From Actinernus sp. WN-2022 (taxonomy: Eukaryota; Cnidaria; Anthozoa; Actiniaria; Actinernidae), in contig JAOWCC010001589.1 in NCBI GenBank assembly GCA_030867875.1, positions 78,267,537 to 78,331,536 of the forward strand: DNA of 64,000 bases. The letters run 5' to 3'. Position 1 is the stretch's first letter. Each line of letters starts with the position of its first letter. Positions 45,672 through 53,706 of this stretch are shown here, in pieces. Position numbers and translations under genes: made by a program. Under the pieces are notes generated by a model. The model was given only the letters and a program-made list of their open reading frames with translations. It did no database searches and was not told the origin of the DNA.

Positions 45672-45722
45672 CGAAGTGGAAGTGAGAGCCATGTTCATTT
45701 CTTTCATAGGAAACGTTGATTC

Positions 45723-46334
45723 TTACATTCCAAGTTTTTCTCGCATTTCCTTTTGCACTTCTTGCTTGAGTTCGGCTCGAACCCGATCCGGACTTTTTTC
45801 ACCTATGGAAGCCTTGCGACGAATTTCAGACCTCATGATCTCATACTTATTAGCTTCGTTCAGGATGAGATTGTATTCGGAGTCGGATATGTTTTCATCA
45901 CGTAGTGCCTTCGATACTAGATCGCGAATCGTATTGATTTTTGCCTTTGCCAACATAGTTGTCCTTTCATGCTTAGAAACCTTCATTCCTAACTTCTTAG
46001 CTCCAAGGGTCGTAGATGCTGAAATTAATCCACATAGTCCACCAATAACTCCAAGTGGTAGACCAATCACTATTCCAACCCCAGTCAACGCTGCGCCCAA
46101 TCCAGATCCAGATAAGATCACAGATAGACCTCCAGTTACCACTGCGATGCCATGAACTATTCCTTGAGAACGTGCATATTTCTTGCGCACACCTTCGTAG
46201 TGCCTTTCTTGAACTTCTATGTCCGAAAGCGTGTCTCGGATCGTTTGCAGTCTAAAGTTCTTTCCAGTGTCGTTAGCGATCTGTGGATAGATACTTGGTG
46301 CTGAGGGAAACGGTTGAATCGAATCGCCTTCCAT
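45723..46334 (-). CDS. Conserved Polinton protein with Gly-rich hydrophobic segment
   Basis: 203 residues. A polar N-terminus and helix (about 27-57) lead into a long glycine-rich hydrophobic segment (about 58-110, with VVTGGLSVILSGSGLG and GIVIGLPLGVIGGL), then a charged helical C-terminus (KAKINTIRDLVSKALRDENI). I recognise the arrangement from many cnidarian Polintons. A membrane-active virion protein, as adenovirus pVI is, would fit, but that is inference. The start follows a TATACATATAAC stretch, 19 bp after the stop of the penton-like gene upstream on the same strand, so the two may share a transcript. Confidence 0.8.
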   Translation of the reverse strand: MEGDSIQPFPSAPSIYPQIANDTGKNFRLQTIRDTLSDIEVQERHYEGVRKKYARSQGIVHGIAVVTGGLSVILSGSGLGAALTGVGIVIGLPLGVIGGLCGLISASTTLGAKKLGMKVSKHERTTMLAKAKINTIRDLVSKALRDENISDSEYNLILNEANKYEIMRSEIRRKASIGEKSPDRVRAELKQEVQKEMREKLGM

Positions 46335-46353
46335 TGTACGTTATACATATAAC

Positions 46354-47013
46354 TTACTCAAGCTTCAACACGTACAGTATAGGTCGACCACGGAAGTCTA
46401 TCAGATTGCCTTTCTCATCGAGAATTGTCAGACGAAGACTGCTTTGTATCGTACCTAGAGCTTTGACATCTAGAGGTTGTAGTGAGGCATACGTCGTTTT
46501 CACAAATCTAGCGCCTCGGATATGTATTCTACTTAGGACTTTAGATTGCTTTCCATCTTGAATCGAGAATCTGGAATCCACCACGTCGCAGCAGATATAC
46601 GCTATGTCGATTTCATCTTGGATGGACACTTCGTGCGAACCTACTTTTAGTCGCTTAGCAAGCCCATCTTTATTAATACCCATCAGTTTGCAGAGGTTTC
46701 CACTAAGTAGAATCGATTGCTTGACTTCTAGGTTCCAAGCCCTCCTATGATGGGGTTTCTCGATTTTTACAATGTTAGCACTAACTGCAGGCGCAAAGAA
46801 TTGTCGAAGGCTCGCCATAGTGTGGTTTCCCTTAGGAACTTCGTACGGAAACCCTAGCCCTTCGGTAGACCACCAGAAGGTAGCATTCTCTGCTGGGTTC
46901 CACCAACTATTCTCAATAGTGACCTCGACTAGTGAAACGTTCTGTATGAGAATAGGGTTGTCGAAGTAGACAGTATGGTCGGCCAATGTTGTGGTGATAT
47001 ATAAGAGAACCAT
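46354..47013 (-). CDS. Penton-like minor capsid protein
   Basis: 219 residues from the ATG complementary to 47011-47013; a longer reading to 47103 would cross the promoter palindrome and is rejected. The N-terminus has WWNPAENATFWWS, then VPKGNHTMASLRQFFAP, a lysine-rich middle, and beta-strand-rich segments ending SLRLTILDEKGNLIDFRGRP followed by a hydrophobic strand. The C-terminal pattern (LxLxDExGxLIDFxGxP) is typical of the second capsid protein of animal Polintons, thought to be a jelly-roll penton forming the capsid vertices. It is divergent from the 587-residue gene with a shared palindromic promoter. Confidence 0.72.
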   Translation of the reverse strand: MVLLYITTTLADHTVYFDNPILIQNVSLVEVTIENSWWNPAENATFWWSTEGLGFPYEVPKGNHTMASLRQFFAPAVSANIVKIEKPHHRRAWNLEVKQSILLSGNLCKLMGINKDGLAKRLKVGSHEVSIQDEIDIAYICCDVVDSRFSIQDGKQSKVLSRIHIRGARFVKTTYASLQPLDVKALGTIQSSLRLTILDEKGNLIDFRGRPILYVLKLE

Positions 47014-47059
47014 CTTATATGTTGAAGGTATAACTATATATACATATAGCTTCAACACG
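47014..47059. promoter_or_regulatory. Bidirectional promoter palindrome 1
   Basis: The 46-bp gap between two divergent start codons is an inverted repeat: GTTGAAG, TATAACTATATATACATATAG, CTTCAAC. Each strand therefore reads TATA box, TTCAAC, then ATG within about 15 bp. The same TTCAAC words recur at 49897-49930 and near the integrase start. Confidence 0.65.
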
Positions 47060-48823
47060 ATGCCGTTCGTACAGAAGAACACTTTTTTGTGGGCGGAGTT
47101 CAAGAAGAAATATCCACACGCCGACTATTCTCAATTTACCACTAAGGCATCTGAGTTCAATGGGAAGATCTTTTCGTATGTCATATTCTTAGACAGGGGG
47201 GAAGAACGCGTAGCCTATGGTGTGAGTGGCTACCATAACAAGCCCGACGTACAAGCACGTATTGATGTTGCACTAGGTAAGGGCGTCAGCTTCCCACAAG
47301 AAGATAAAAAGATTGCAAAACTAAATGCCGATCTATTGGAGAAGTTCAAGAAAAGATATCCACATGCAGATTTCCATCAGTTTTATGCAGTCACCGACAT
47401 AGATGGTCCAGGCAAATATTCAACGAGCATTTTATTTCGAGATGGAGATTCTAGCTACGTTGTTTATGGCGACGATTTCTCCAAACTACCCCCGACCAAG
47501 CAAAAACGTATCTATAATGCGTTGTGGGATGTGCATGGAGGTTTCCCATCTACGTTGACCCTAGATAGGAGTGCGAAATATCCTATTACAGCAGTTCCTT
47601 CTACTGAACTGGCACAAGATATTGATCTCACTAATCTATGGATATATACCACCCCAACGAAGAAGTTCAAAGCTGGCGTTCCAAACATATTCAAGGAGAC
47701 CGTCGTAAAGCATACGACAGCAAATGAGTCCTACTATTGGTTACATGGTCCGGATTTCAAGTATTGGCCTCAGCGATTGAATTTCGCAACGTGGTGTGCA
47801 ACTTCCGGATGTGGAGTATCGTTGTTCGACCCCACTTTCAAAACGTATCCACCAGTCGTTCAGGGGTTCCTACGATTCCATGTTTATTTCACGATACGAA
47901 GAATTCTACATGAACTTGGAGCTCCTCTACCTGGTGACTCTAATTTCAAGCAAATGGATAACCACTATAACAAATCAGCTCTTGAGAGATTGTGCATCGA
48001 ATTCGGTATATCTCGAAAACCAGACTTTCGATGTAAGTTAGGTCGGAATAATGGATTAGGAGATGTATTCATGTTATACCCTGGACCAACTGGCTACGTA
48101 AACGGATATGTAACTGCCCATGGTCGAAGTTACGACAAAGCAACCACATGGCCCGAGGACTCTACTTTGTTTGCAGACCAAAGAGGTAAGGAGGACAAGG
48201 GAACTCTGATAGCTTTTATTAGGAACGATGAACACGAAGGGAAACAATACAATTGGTTTACGCCACCAATCGGAAAGGGTTTGACAGATGCTGGATTGGG
48301 TAGGTTGAATAGATCTGTCGAGGCTTTTGGACATTGCATACTTGGCGCTCAAGCCGACTTGAACGAATCCATCGTAGATAGCCATAACGTCAAAGAAAAG
48401 TTTAAGAGCTTAGTCGAAGACGCTATTCTCGAAAACGATTTAGTGGTGAGCTATAAAAACTATCTTACTGCTATAACGGCAACACATAAGAGGCTCGATC
48501 TAGCAATAGCTATAGGCGTACGATTATTGCCAAGCGATCTAGAGTACTATCTTAGTGAGAAAGATGGTTATAGGAATCCAATCCCGAAAGCCACGAAAGA
48601 TATGTCGCTAGGCGTTAACGACATCAATGCAGAAGGCAAAGGACGCCCACCTCTTCCTATGGAAGGACCACCAGATAAGAAATCGGTGCAGCCTCTCGAG
48701 AAACAAGTTCCTGTACCAAAGGCAAAGGCAAAGGCAAAGGCAAAGGCTGTCTCACAACATGAGATTAATCTCGCAGTGACAGCCATTGCCGCAGCTGGAA
48801 TCGCATGGACGTTGTTTCGTTAA
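47060..48823 (+). CDS. Large conserved Polinton protein with C-terminal TM segment
   Basis: 587 residues from the ATG at 47060, just after the CTTCAAC promoter word; the frame is open 69 bp further upstream, but that is promoter. The N-terminus carries a duplicated module with FKKKYPHADYSQF (14-26) and FKKRYPHADFHQF (95-107). The middle has LNFATWCATSGCGVS (240-254) and FLRFHVYFTIRRIL, followed by CIEFGISRKPDFRCKLG. The C-terminus has an Ala-Lys repeat (about 552-562) and one hydrophobic segment (about 570-586). I know this protein from cnidarian Polintons but not its role; its size and position between capsid genes suggest a virion or assembly protein. Its stop overlaps the convergent stop of the next gene by 4 bp in a GTTAAC palindrome. 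Confidence 0.82.
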   Translation: MPFVQKNTFLWAEFKKKYPHADYSQFTTKASEFNGKIFSYVIFLDRGEERVAYGVSGYHNKPDVQARIDVALGKGVSFPQEDKKIAKLNADLLEKFKKRYPHADFHQFYAVTDIDGPGKYSTSILFRDGDSSYVVYGDDFSKLPPTKQKRIYNALWDVHGGFPSTLTLDRSAKYPITAVPSTELAQDIDLTNLWIYTTPTKKFKAGVPNIFKETVVKHTTANESYYWLHGPDFKYWPQRLNFATWCATSGCGVSLFDPTFKTYPPVVQGFLRFHVYFTIRRILHELGAPLPGDSNFKQMDNHYNKSALERLCIEFGISRKPDFRCKLGRNNGLGDVFMLYPGPTGYVNGYVTAHGRSYDKATTWPEDSTLFADQRGKEDKGTLIAFIRNDEHEGKQYNWFTPPIGKGLTDAGLGRLNRSVEAFGHCILGAQADLNESIVDSHNVKEKFKSLVEDAILENDLVVSYKNYLTAITATHKRLDLAIAIGVRLLPSDLEYYLSEKDGYRNPIPKATKDMSLGVNDINAEGKGRPPLPMEGPPDKKSVQPLEKQVPVPKAKAKAKAKAVSQHEINLAVTAIAAAGIAWTLFR

Positions 48824-49896
48824 CGGCGTTTGTATTGTTCCACTACGAAGACCACTGCTGCTACGATTAACAACCAAAGGTTGTTTGCTAAGACTCCAAC
48901 AACGTAAGCAGCCATACTGAATATGAAACTCACAATTGGTCCAATCATCTTAGGTAGAATCTCCTCTAACTTTTTGCCCATTGCTTTTAAGCCTTTGACA
49001 GTTGTTTTAGCAGCTGCTTTGGCAGCATCTCCAAATCCCGGTACTATCGCGGAAACTGTCTTCGTCAGATTGGAAACTATTACGCCGATCACAGTACTTA
49101 CCGCAGCTACCACGCTAATTATACTGACTCCATACTTCTTGAAGATGATTCTTATACGATCCCTAAGTGACATCCGTTCTACTATAGCTTCTTCTATTTG
49201 TTCTAGGACTGCTTGCTCCTCCTGATCGGTCTTTATTTCATTAGTAGCGTTTTCTTTCTGAGTTTCGGTAGACGTAGGGTCTTTGAGTATTTCTTCATTT
49301 TGTTCGATCCTCTCACTCAATTGGTTTCGAGCTACTATGACTTCTTCTACCATTTCTTCCCTCGAAGGTCCTAAGACTCTTTTGAGACCTTTTCCCATCT
49401 TCTTATATAACTCACCTTTCGTGGTGGTCATAGGAATCTCTTTTTCTTTACTTCCATACTCTTTGATAGCGACTCTACCATCAGACAGGGTTGCAACCTC
49501 AAGCGTGCCTCGAATTCCCACATCGTGGTATTTTTCCCAGACAGTCTCGAATATATCCTGTCTCGCATTTTCCGATAAACCCTGTTTGAAGACTACGCCT
49601 CGATCGGTATACTTTGGGACTTTCTCTTCCTCCAGCCTCTCCAGGATTCTTTCATTTCTAGAAACGTTCGAGTCGATGAGTTCGTCGAAGTAATCGTCAT
49701 CTTCTCTAGAAAACGAGGTTTCCTGATCCTTTGGTTTAGCGCCTTCTTTGCTGTAGTCGCGTCTGGTTTTCATTGGGACCATTTCTCCTGACTCTTCTGG
49801 AAATGTTGCATCCCACTCCTCATCCACATTGATAGTATCATCTTCATCGTAGTCTCCACCTCCTTCAGCTTCACCAGGTCTTTCATCAACGTCCAT
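48820..49896 (-). CDS. Polinton membrane protein, acidic N-terminus
   Basis: 358 residues from the ATG at 49896, placed right after TTTAAC; a start 9 bp upstream is also possible. Acidic head (1-40), a charged coiled-coil-like middle (about 160-240, KSERIEQ/EEAIVER type), then SLRDRIRIIFKKYG leading into a first hydrophobic segment (about 256-277), a small-residue linker (GDAAKAAAKTTVKGLKAMGK), and a second hydrophobic segment (about 318-352) ending in YKRR. The C-terminal half is highly typical of cnidarian Polintons. Internal membrane or minor capsid protein is inferred. Confidence 0.82.
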   Translation of the reverse strand: MDVDERPGEAEGGGDYDEDDTINVDEEWDATFPEESGEMVPMKTRRDYSKEGAKPKDQETSFSREDDDYFDELIDSNVSRNERILERLEEEKVPKYTDRGVVFKQGLSENARQDIFETVWEKYHDVGIRGTLEVATLSDGRVAIKEYGSKEKEIPMTTTKGELYKKMGKGLKRVLGPSREEMVEEVIVARNQLSERIEQNEEILKDPTSTETQKENATNEIKTDQEEQAVLEQIEEAIVERMSLRDRIRIIFKKYGVSIISVVAAVSTVIGVIVSNLTKTVSAIVPGFGDAAKAAAKTTVKGLKAMGKKLEEILPKMIGPIVSFIFSMAAYVVGVLANNLWLLIVAAVVFVVEQYKRR

Positions 49897-49930
49897 GTTA
49901 AACATAACTATATATATAGTTATATTCAAC
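49897..49930. promoter_or_regulatory. Bidirectional promoter palindrome 2
   Basis: 34 bp between divergent ATGs: ATAACTATATATATAGTTAT flanked by GTTAAA on the left and TTCAAC on the right. Each strand reads TATA core, then TTYAAC, then ATG at once. Architecture is the same as at 47014-47059. A near-zero 5' leader is implied if this is the core promoter. Confidence 0.65.
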
Positions 49931-51166
49931 ATGATCTCATTAATGTTGGATCCCACACAAGTACGAAGAGAGCCTCATGCACTAAAGGCTCCACGAGACT
50001 TGTATAGGAAAACTTTCACTCGATCATCTGCCAATCCAGGTGAGACTCTATACGTAGAAGTCCCAAAGCTAGCAGAAGATGTAGTACTAGTACCTGGTAG
50101 CTTAGCGCTATTGGGCGACATCGTACTATCTGGTGGACATGCGAATAACAGAGTCGTTTCGAACGTTGGACGCTGCTTGGTCATGCGTAGAATCTGTAGG
50201 ATGGGAGCTGAAACAGTAGAAGACCTTGTCAGGCCAGACCTCCTACAAACGTACTCCGATGTATACCTATCTATGCAGGAGAGAGAGTCTAGAATACAAC
50301 AAGGCATTCAATCAGAGAACTTGAATAAGCTACGATCGAAAGCTGGTGACGCAAGTACTTCGTCTGCTGCAGACAACGCGCTCCTAGCTGCATGTGGTTC
50401 CAAGTATAGAATTCCATTAGATGTTGACATTCTGACACAACATGGAGTTCTATATCCACATGCCTTAGAAAATACAATTACATTCGAGTTGACTCTAGCG
50501 CCTGCCAACGAGGTAGTAATTGGATCGGATACGACGAAGATAGGTACGTACCAACTTACCAACATCCAACTAGAATACGAAGCAATCAGGAACGAAACGC
50601 TGGCTAGTAGTGCACTTCACAAATACGAAATAGGTGCTGCATTCCTATACAACTACGCTGTTCACTTCAAGACAGTAGATATCGCTAAAACGTCCGATAC
50701 TTTGATATCTCAAAACGTTAACGTTCCACGCCGATCCTTTGCTGGACTACTTCTACTATTCATAGATCCACCTACCATTGGCACGCGAGATAGTGAAGCA
50801 TTCTCGAATCCCGATATTTCGAAGGTAGAAGTAGATGTCAACGGGATTCCTAACAGACTCTTTCCAAGCGGCATGCTTCCCCTAGATTTCTGGGAAGCTG
50901 CAAGAAGCTGGTTTGGTACACCCAATACTTCTATGACTCCAAAGAAGTTCTTTGAAAATAGATTCGCTATACTAATCGATTGTCGCACAGCAAAAGATTC
51001 CACCGTTCATGGTGATGGCTTGGCACAAACCGGCAGTGGAAAGGACATCGACATTCGCATACATAGAACTGCGAAGGGAAGTGGAAATGTGAAAATGCAC
51101 ATCTACGTCCTTGCGGATGCTCAGGTCACGATATTGAACAGATCTCTGCAGAGTATATTATACTGA
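49931..51166 (+). CDS. MCP: Major capsid protein, hexon-like double jelly roll
   Basis: 411 residues from the ATG at 49931, the first after the palindromic promoter. The sequence is beta-rich with few charged clusters. Landmarks: LDPTQVRREPH at the start, GIQSENLNKLRSKAGD (about 127-142), KYRIPLDVDILTQHGVLYPH (about 160-179), YQLTNIQLEYEAIRNETLA (about 209-227), RRSFAGLLLLFIDP, the GSGNVKMHIYVLADAQ region and RSLQSILY at the end. I recognise these from the abundant cnidarian and molluscan Polinton major capsid proteins, which are modelled as double jelly rolls. Its stop overlaps the ATPase start by one base (TGATG), and the ATPase neighbour supports the call. It would form the pseudo-hexameric capsomers. 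Confidence 0.87.
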   Translation: MISLMLDPTQVRREPHALKAPRDLYRKTFTRSSANPGETLYVEVPKLAEDVVLVPGSLALLGDIVLSGGHANNRVVSNVGRCLVMRRICRMGAETVEDLVRPDLLQTYSDVYLSMQERESRIQQGIQSENLNKLRSKAGDASTSSAADNALLAACGSKYRIPLDVDILTQHGVLYPHALENTITFELTLAPANEVVIGSDTTKIGTYQLTNIQLEYEAIRNETLASSALHKYEIGAAFLYNYAVHFKTVDIAKTSDTLISQNVNVPRRSFAGLLLLFIDPPTIGTRDSEAFSNPDISKVEVDVNGIPNRLFPSGMLPLDFWEAARSWFGTPNTSMTPKKFFENRFAILIDCRTAKDSTVHGDGLAQTGSGKDIDIRIHRTAKGSGNVKMHIYVLADAQVTILNRSLQSILY

Positions 51167-51789
51167 TGGATTCTCTCGTAGAGCACGTGCCGTTCAACGC
51201 ACTCATAGTCGGTCCAACGAATTGTGGGAAGACTGCGTTTCTCATAGAACAACTTCGTGGATCATTTCGTGGTAAGTTCGATTACATAGTACTGATTTGT
51301 CCTACGTATGCTCACAACAAAACTTATCGTGGATTTGCAAATCGAGATCCTCGTTTCTTCGTCATGTCACCACCGCAGGATGCCATCGATGCTACTTTGA
51401 GTATTTGCACAACATTTTGGTCAGGTACCAATACTCTATTGATTCTCGATGATTGCGCCGCATCGAAGGACGTCAAGAAACGAACTGACAAGCTAGTGGA
51501 CTTAGCCTTTTCTGCACGACATATAGGGCTTTCCGTTTGGGTGCTGTCCCAACAACTAACGAGCATATGTAAACCCTTCCGCGAGAACGTAGCTATCGTA
51601 GTAGCATTTCATACAGCATCGGCCGTAGATGGCAAAAGGATATTTGAGGATTATGGAGGCTCGCAAGAATGCAAAGAGTTACGAATGATACTTGGATCCC
51701 ATAAGTTCGCTCGCATGTGCTTCTGTCTCCGCCATCCTTTCGAGGTAGTGTTAGAGCTCCCAGCACCTACAACATATTATCATGGATGA
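51166..51789 (+). CDS. A32-like genome-packaging ATPase
   Basis: 207 residues of the FtsK/HerA superfamily as in poxvirus A32 and Polinton packaging ATPases. Walker A is GPTNCGKT (16-23), Walker B LLILDD (91-96), and a sensor-like segment VWVLSQQL follows. Length and motif order match the family. It would pump the genome into preformed capsids. The start overlaps the capsid-gene stop (TGATG), and its last 8 bp overlap the next gene, so capsid, ATPase and downstream genes read as one transcription unit. Confidence 0.93.
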   Translation: MDSLVEHVPFNALIVGPTNCGKTAFLIEQLRGSFRGKFDYIVLICPTYAHNKTYRGFANRDPRFFVMSPPQDAIDATLSICTTFWSGTNTLLILDDCAASKDVKKRTDKLVDLAFSARHIGLSVWVLSQQLTSICKPFRENVAIVVAFHTASAVDGKRIFEDYGGSQECKELRMILGSHKFARMCFCLRHPFEVVLELPAPTTYYHG

Positions 51790-52345
51790 ATACATGAATG
51801 AACTGATTGATGAGTGCGCTATTACTTGCCCTCCAGTCGTGTTGGAACATCCAACCAAATTGGAGGGTATCGAAGATTGTCGGGAAGCACTTGCAATCTT
51901 AGCTGCAATGGGTACAACGAAAGAATATCTAGGACAGAATTTCTCAATAGTAGATATATCTAAGCTATCTGAGAAGGACGTAAAACGTTTGCATAGTAGG
52001 TACCAGGCCGTAGTAGCAAAGCAAATAACGGGATGCTTAGTAAATGGAGCACTACGTCTAGCTACCCGCGCAGTCGCATACGTAGTTCCAATAGATGACA
52101 AACAAGAACTGCTTAAGGACCTACGAGAAGACCACCTAGTTCGCAACGAGATATCCGCTGTGGCCGGCCTATTATCACTCAAAGCAGGTCGATTAGTGGC
52201 TCTAGCTAGTGCCTTGTTTCACGTAGTCGATCACATAGTCGTTCCTACAACACCTGTTGAACCTCTACAGGTAACTACTATACCGAATCAAGATGGAAGA
52301 AGCGGACCAGATAACTGCGAATCCTCCGACGACTGCACCAACTAA
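51782..52345 (+). CDS. Conserved Polinton virion-type protein
   Basis: 187 residues. The N-terminal half is acidic and helical (MNELIDECAI, ALAILAAMGTTKEYLGQNFS, LSEKDVKRLHSRY). The second half has amphipathic or hydrophobic stretches (NGALRLATRAVAYVVPIDDK and SLKAGRLVALASALFHVVDH). The layout, including a VPIDD-type word mid-protein, matches a protein seen after the ATPase in other cnidarian Polintons. The start overlaps the ATPase end by 8 bp and the last 53 bp overlap the next gene. Function unknown; a membrane-interacting virion component is possible. Confidence 0.77.
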   Translation: MDEYMNELIDECAITCPPVVLEHPTKLEGIEDCREALAILAAMGTTKEYLGQNFSIVDISKLSEKDVKRLHSRYQAVVAKQITGCLVNGALRLATRAVAYVVPIDDKQELLKDLREDHLVRNEISAVAGLLSLKAGRLVALASALFHVVDHIVVPTTPVEPLQVTTIPNQDGRSGPDNCESSDDCTN

Positions 52346-52619
52346 GGTAAAAAACCCAAAGCGCGTTGCAGCCGGAAAGGCACTAGCATTAAGCAACAAG
52401 CTCGCTAGAGAAGCTCAGAAGAGAGAGTCGACACGCGAAAGCGAATCATGCAAAGAAGTCTACGTAGAGAAAGGTCGGGTCGAAAACCTGACTATCCTCG
52501 CAGTCATCGGTACTGGCGCTACATTGTTCTTTGCGTACAAGAAGTATGTAGATGCAACACGCGAGCTGCCACCGTTAGCACGACACAACCTGCAGCTCCA
52601 GCAAAACCAACGGCACTAG
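52293..52619 (+). CDS. Small basic membrane protein, core-protein-like
   Basis: 108 residues. A Pro/Thr-rich start leads into a basic patch with KNPKRVAAGKA (20-30), a charged stretch, then one hydrophobic segment (about 65-81, LTILAVIGTGATLFFAY) followed by KK. Small basic proteins with a KRVAAGK-type word recur in Polintons and recall adenovirus core peptides, but homology is not claimed. It lies in the capsid transcription unit, overlapping the gene before it. Confidence 0.7.
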   Translation: MEEADQITANPPTTAPTKVKNPKRVAAGKALALSNKLAREAQKRESTRESESCKEVYVEKGRVENLTILAVIGTGATLFFAYKKYVDATRELPPLARHNLQLQQNQRH

Positions 52620-52667
52620 ACATGGAGTAACACTTAAAGACTCGAGACCATAGTAGTATATGTCTAG

Positions 52668-52885
52668 ATGGAGAAGGAATCTGATCGAAGACGACAACCG
52701 ATGCAGCTAAAATCGTTGGACTCGCTTCTGGTATTGGGTGGATCGTAAAAAAGACTACCAAGGAATCTATGCTTAGCGATCCTTCTTCTTCCCTAGTGAA
52801 TTACGCAAAGTGGACTGCCGTGATAATTGGTAGCTTATACGCGAAACAATATCTTGAGAAACAACTTGAGAAACCTAAATCTTGA
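52668..52885 (+). pseudogene. Small membrane protein gene, frameshifted start
   Basis: From 52685 to 52885 one frame is open and reads like a small Polinton virion protein: AAKIVGLASGIGWIVKK, then NYAKWTAVIIGSLYAKQYLE and a lysine-rich end. It has no initiation codon at its 5' end; the nearest upstream ATG (52668) is in another frame and runs out of frame at the join near 52685. One indel would explain this. An internal ATG at 52769 would give only 38 residues. The position, following the same order as other Polintons, supports a genuine but broken gene. Confidence 0.6.
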
Positions 52886-52906
52886 GAAACAAAAGATCAT
52901 ACCATA

Positions 52907-53335
52907 ATGGCGGCAGCAATTGGAATGGCCATTTTCGGGGCTATATTGAATGCAACGGCATTTACTGGTGGTGGCATACTAGCTAGAATGATTGGAAAGG
53001 GTAGTAATGTAGATGCAGAACGAGAGAGACACGATAGGGCCGTCGAAAAACTAGAACGCGAAATGAAAGCGTATAGAATCGAACGTCAAAGACGATACGA
53101 CTATGCACAAGAGCAGGAAGGTCTTGAACGCAACGCACGCAACGATCAAAGAGATACCAACGAAGCTTAGTGCGATCCGATAAGTTACGTAAGTCGCTTA
53201 AACATCTCAAAGAGATGAAAGAACCCCGCTTATCTGACTACTACCAACCCTCAAACAATCAGAAGGACTGGTGAGATGCTCTACGTTGGTGGTGGAATGC
53301 TAGGCGTTGGATACGCTATTAGTAAATGGCTATAG
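52907..53335 (+). pseudogene. Small conserved Polinton protein, two frame breaks
   Basis: The frame from 52907 gives 87 residues: a hydrophobic start (MAAAIGMAIFGAILNATAF) then a charged helix (RERHDRAVEKLEREMKAYR) closing at 53170. Family members continue with an LSDxYxPS word and end in a short hydrophobic segment. Here LSDYYQPS is found in a second frame at about 53230-53253, and the terminal hydrophobic part (GMLGVGYAISKWL) is back in the first frame, ending at 53335. Two compensating indels, near 53160-53172 and 53262-53272, are therefore likely. Function unknown; common in cnidarian Polintons. Confidence 0.65.
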
Positions 53336-53338
53336 AAA

Positions 53339-53607
53339 CGTACTAGGTACTACTACTAAGCTACTACTAAGTTACTAGTAAGCTACTAGTAAGCTACTAC
53401 TACGTTACTAGTAAGCTACTACTAAGCTACTACTAAGTTACTAGTAAGCTACTACTAAGCTACTACTAAGCTACTACTAAGCTACTAGTAAGCTACTTAA
53501 GCTACTACTAAGCTACTAGTAAGCCTACTACTAAGCTACTAGTAAGCTACTACTAAGCTACTACTAAGCTACTACTAAGCTACTTAAGCTACTAACTAGG
53601 TTACTAC
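53339..53607. repeat. 11-bp tandem array (TAAGCTACTAC)
   Basis: About 24 units of TAAGCTACTAC and its variants TAAGCTACTAG and TAAGTTACTAG lie head to tail between the capsid transcription unit and the integrase promoter. CTACTAGTAG-like words make short palindromes. No coding. Possible spacer or cis element; the role is unknown. Confidence 0.85.
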
Positions 53608-53608
53608 T

Positions 53609-53676
53609 AAAAAAGACGAAAAAAAAAAAGGAAGGAATGAGGCCTGGTTCTTATTCCTTCCTTTTTTTTTTTTTTT
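53609..53676. terminator. A/T-stem hairpin, copy 3
   Basis: Poly-A plus GGAAGGAAT pairs with ATTCCTTCC plus poly-T around a GAGGCCTGGTTCTT loop. The architecture matches the two hairpins at 43928 and 44629, but the loop differs. It sits between the tandem array and the integrase gene, so it could end the capsid transcript. Confidence 0.55.
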
Positions 53677-53706
53677 CATCTGTTGAAGGTTAGAACGTAT
53701 AGATGT

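Noticed and set aside
45676..46155. 159-codon plus frame
   Set aside because: Antisense shadow of the minus-strand gene at 45723-46334.
46991..47059. Upstream extension of the 587-residue gene
   Set aside because: The extension runs through the shared palindromic promoter and the neighbour's start; the ATG at 47060 follows the TTCAAC box.
53339..53607. CRISPR or centromeric satellite
   Set aside because: Contiguous 11-bp units without spacers, confined to one junction of the Polinton.
53683..53706. Integrase start at a TTG codon
   Set aside because: A non-ATG start is not expected in this context; ATGs at 53707 and 53710 fit the family N-terminus.
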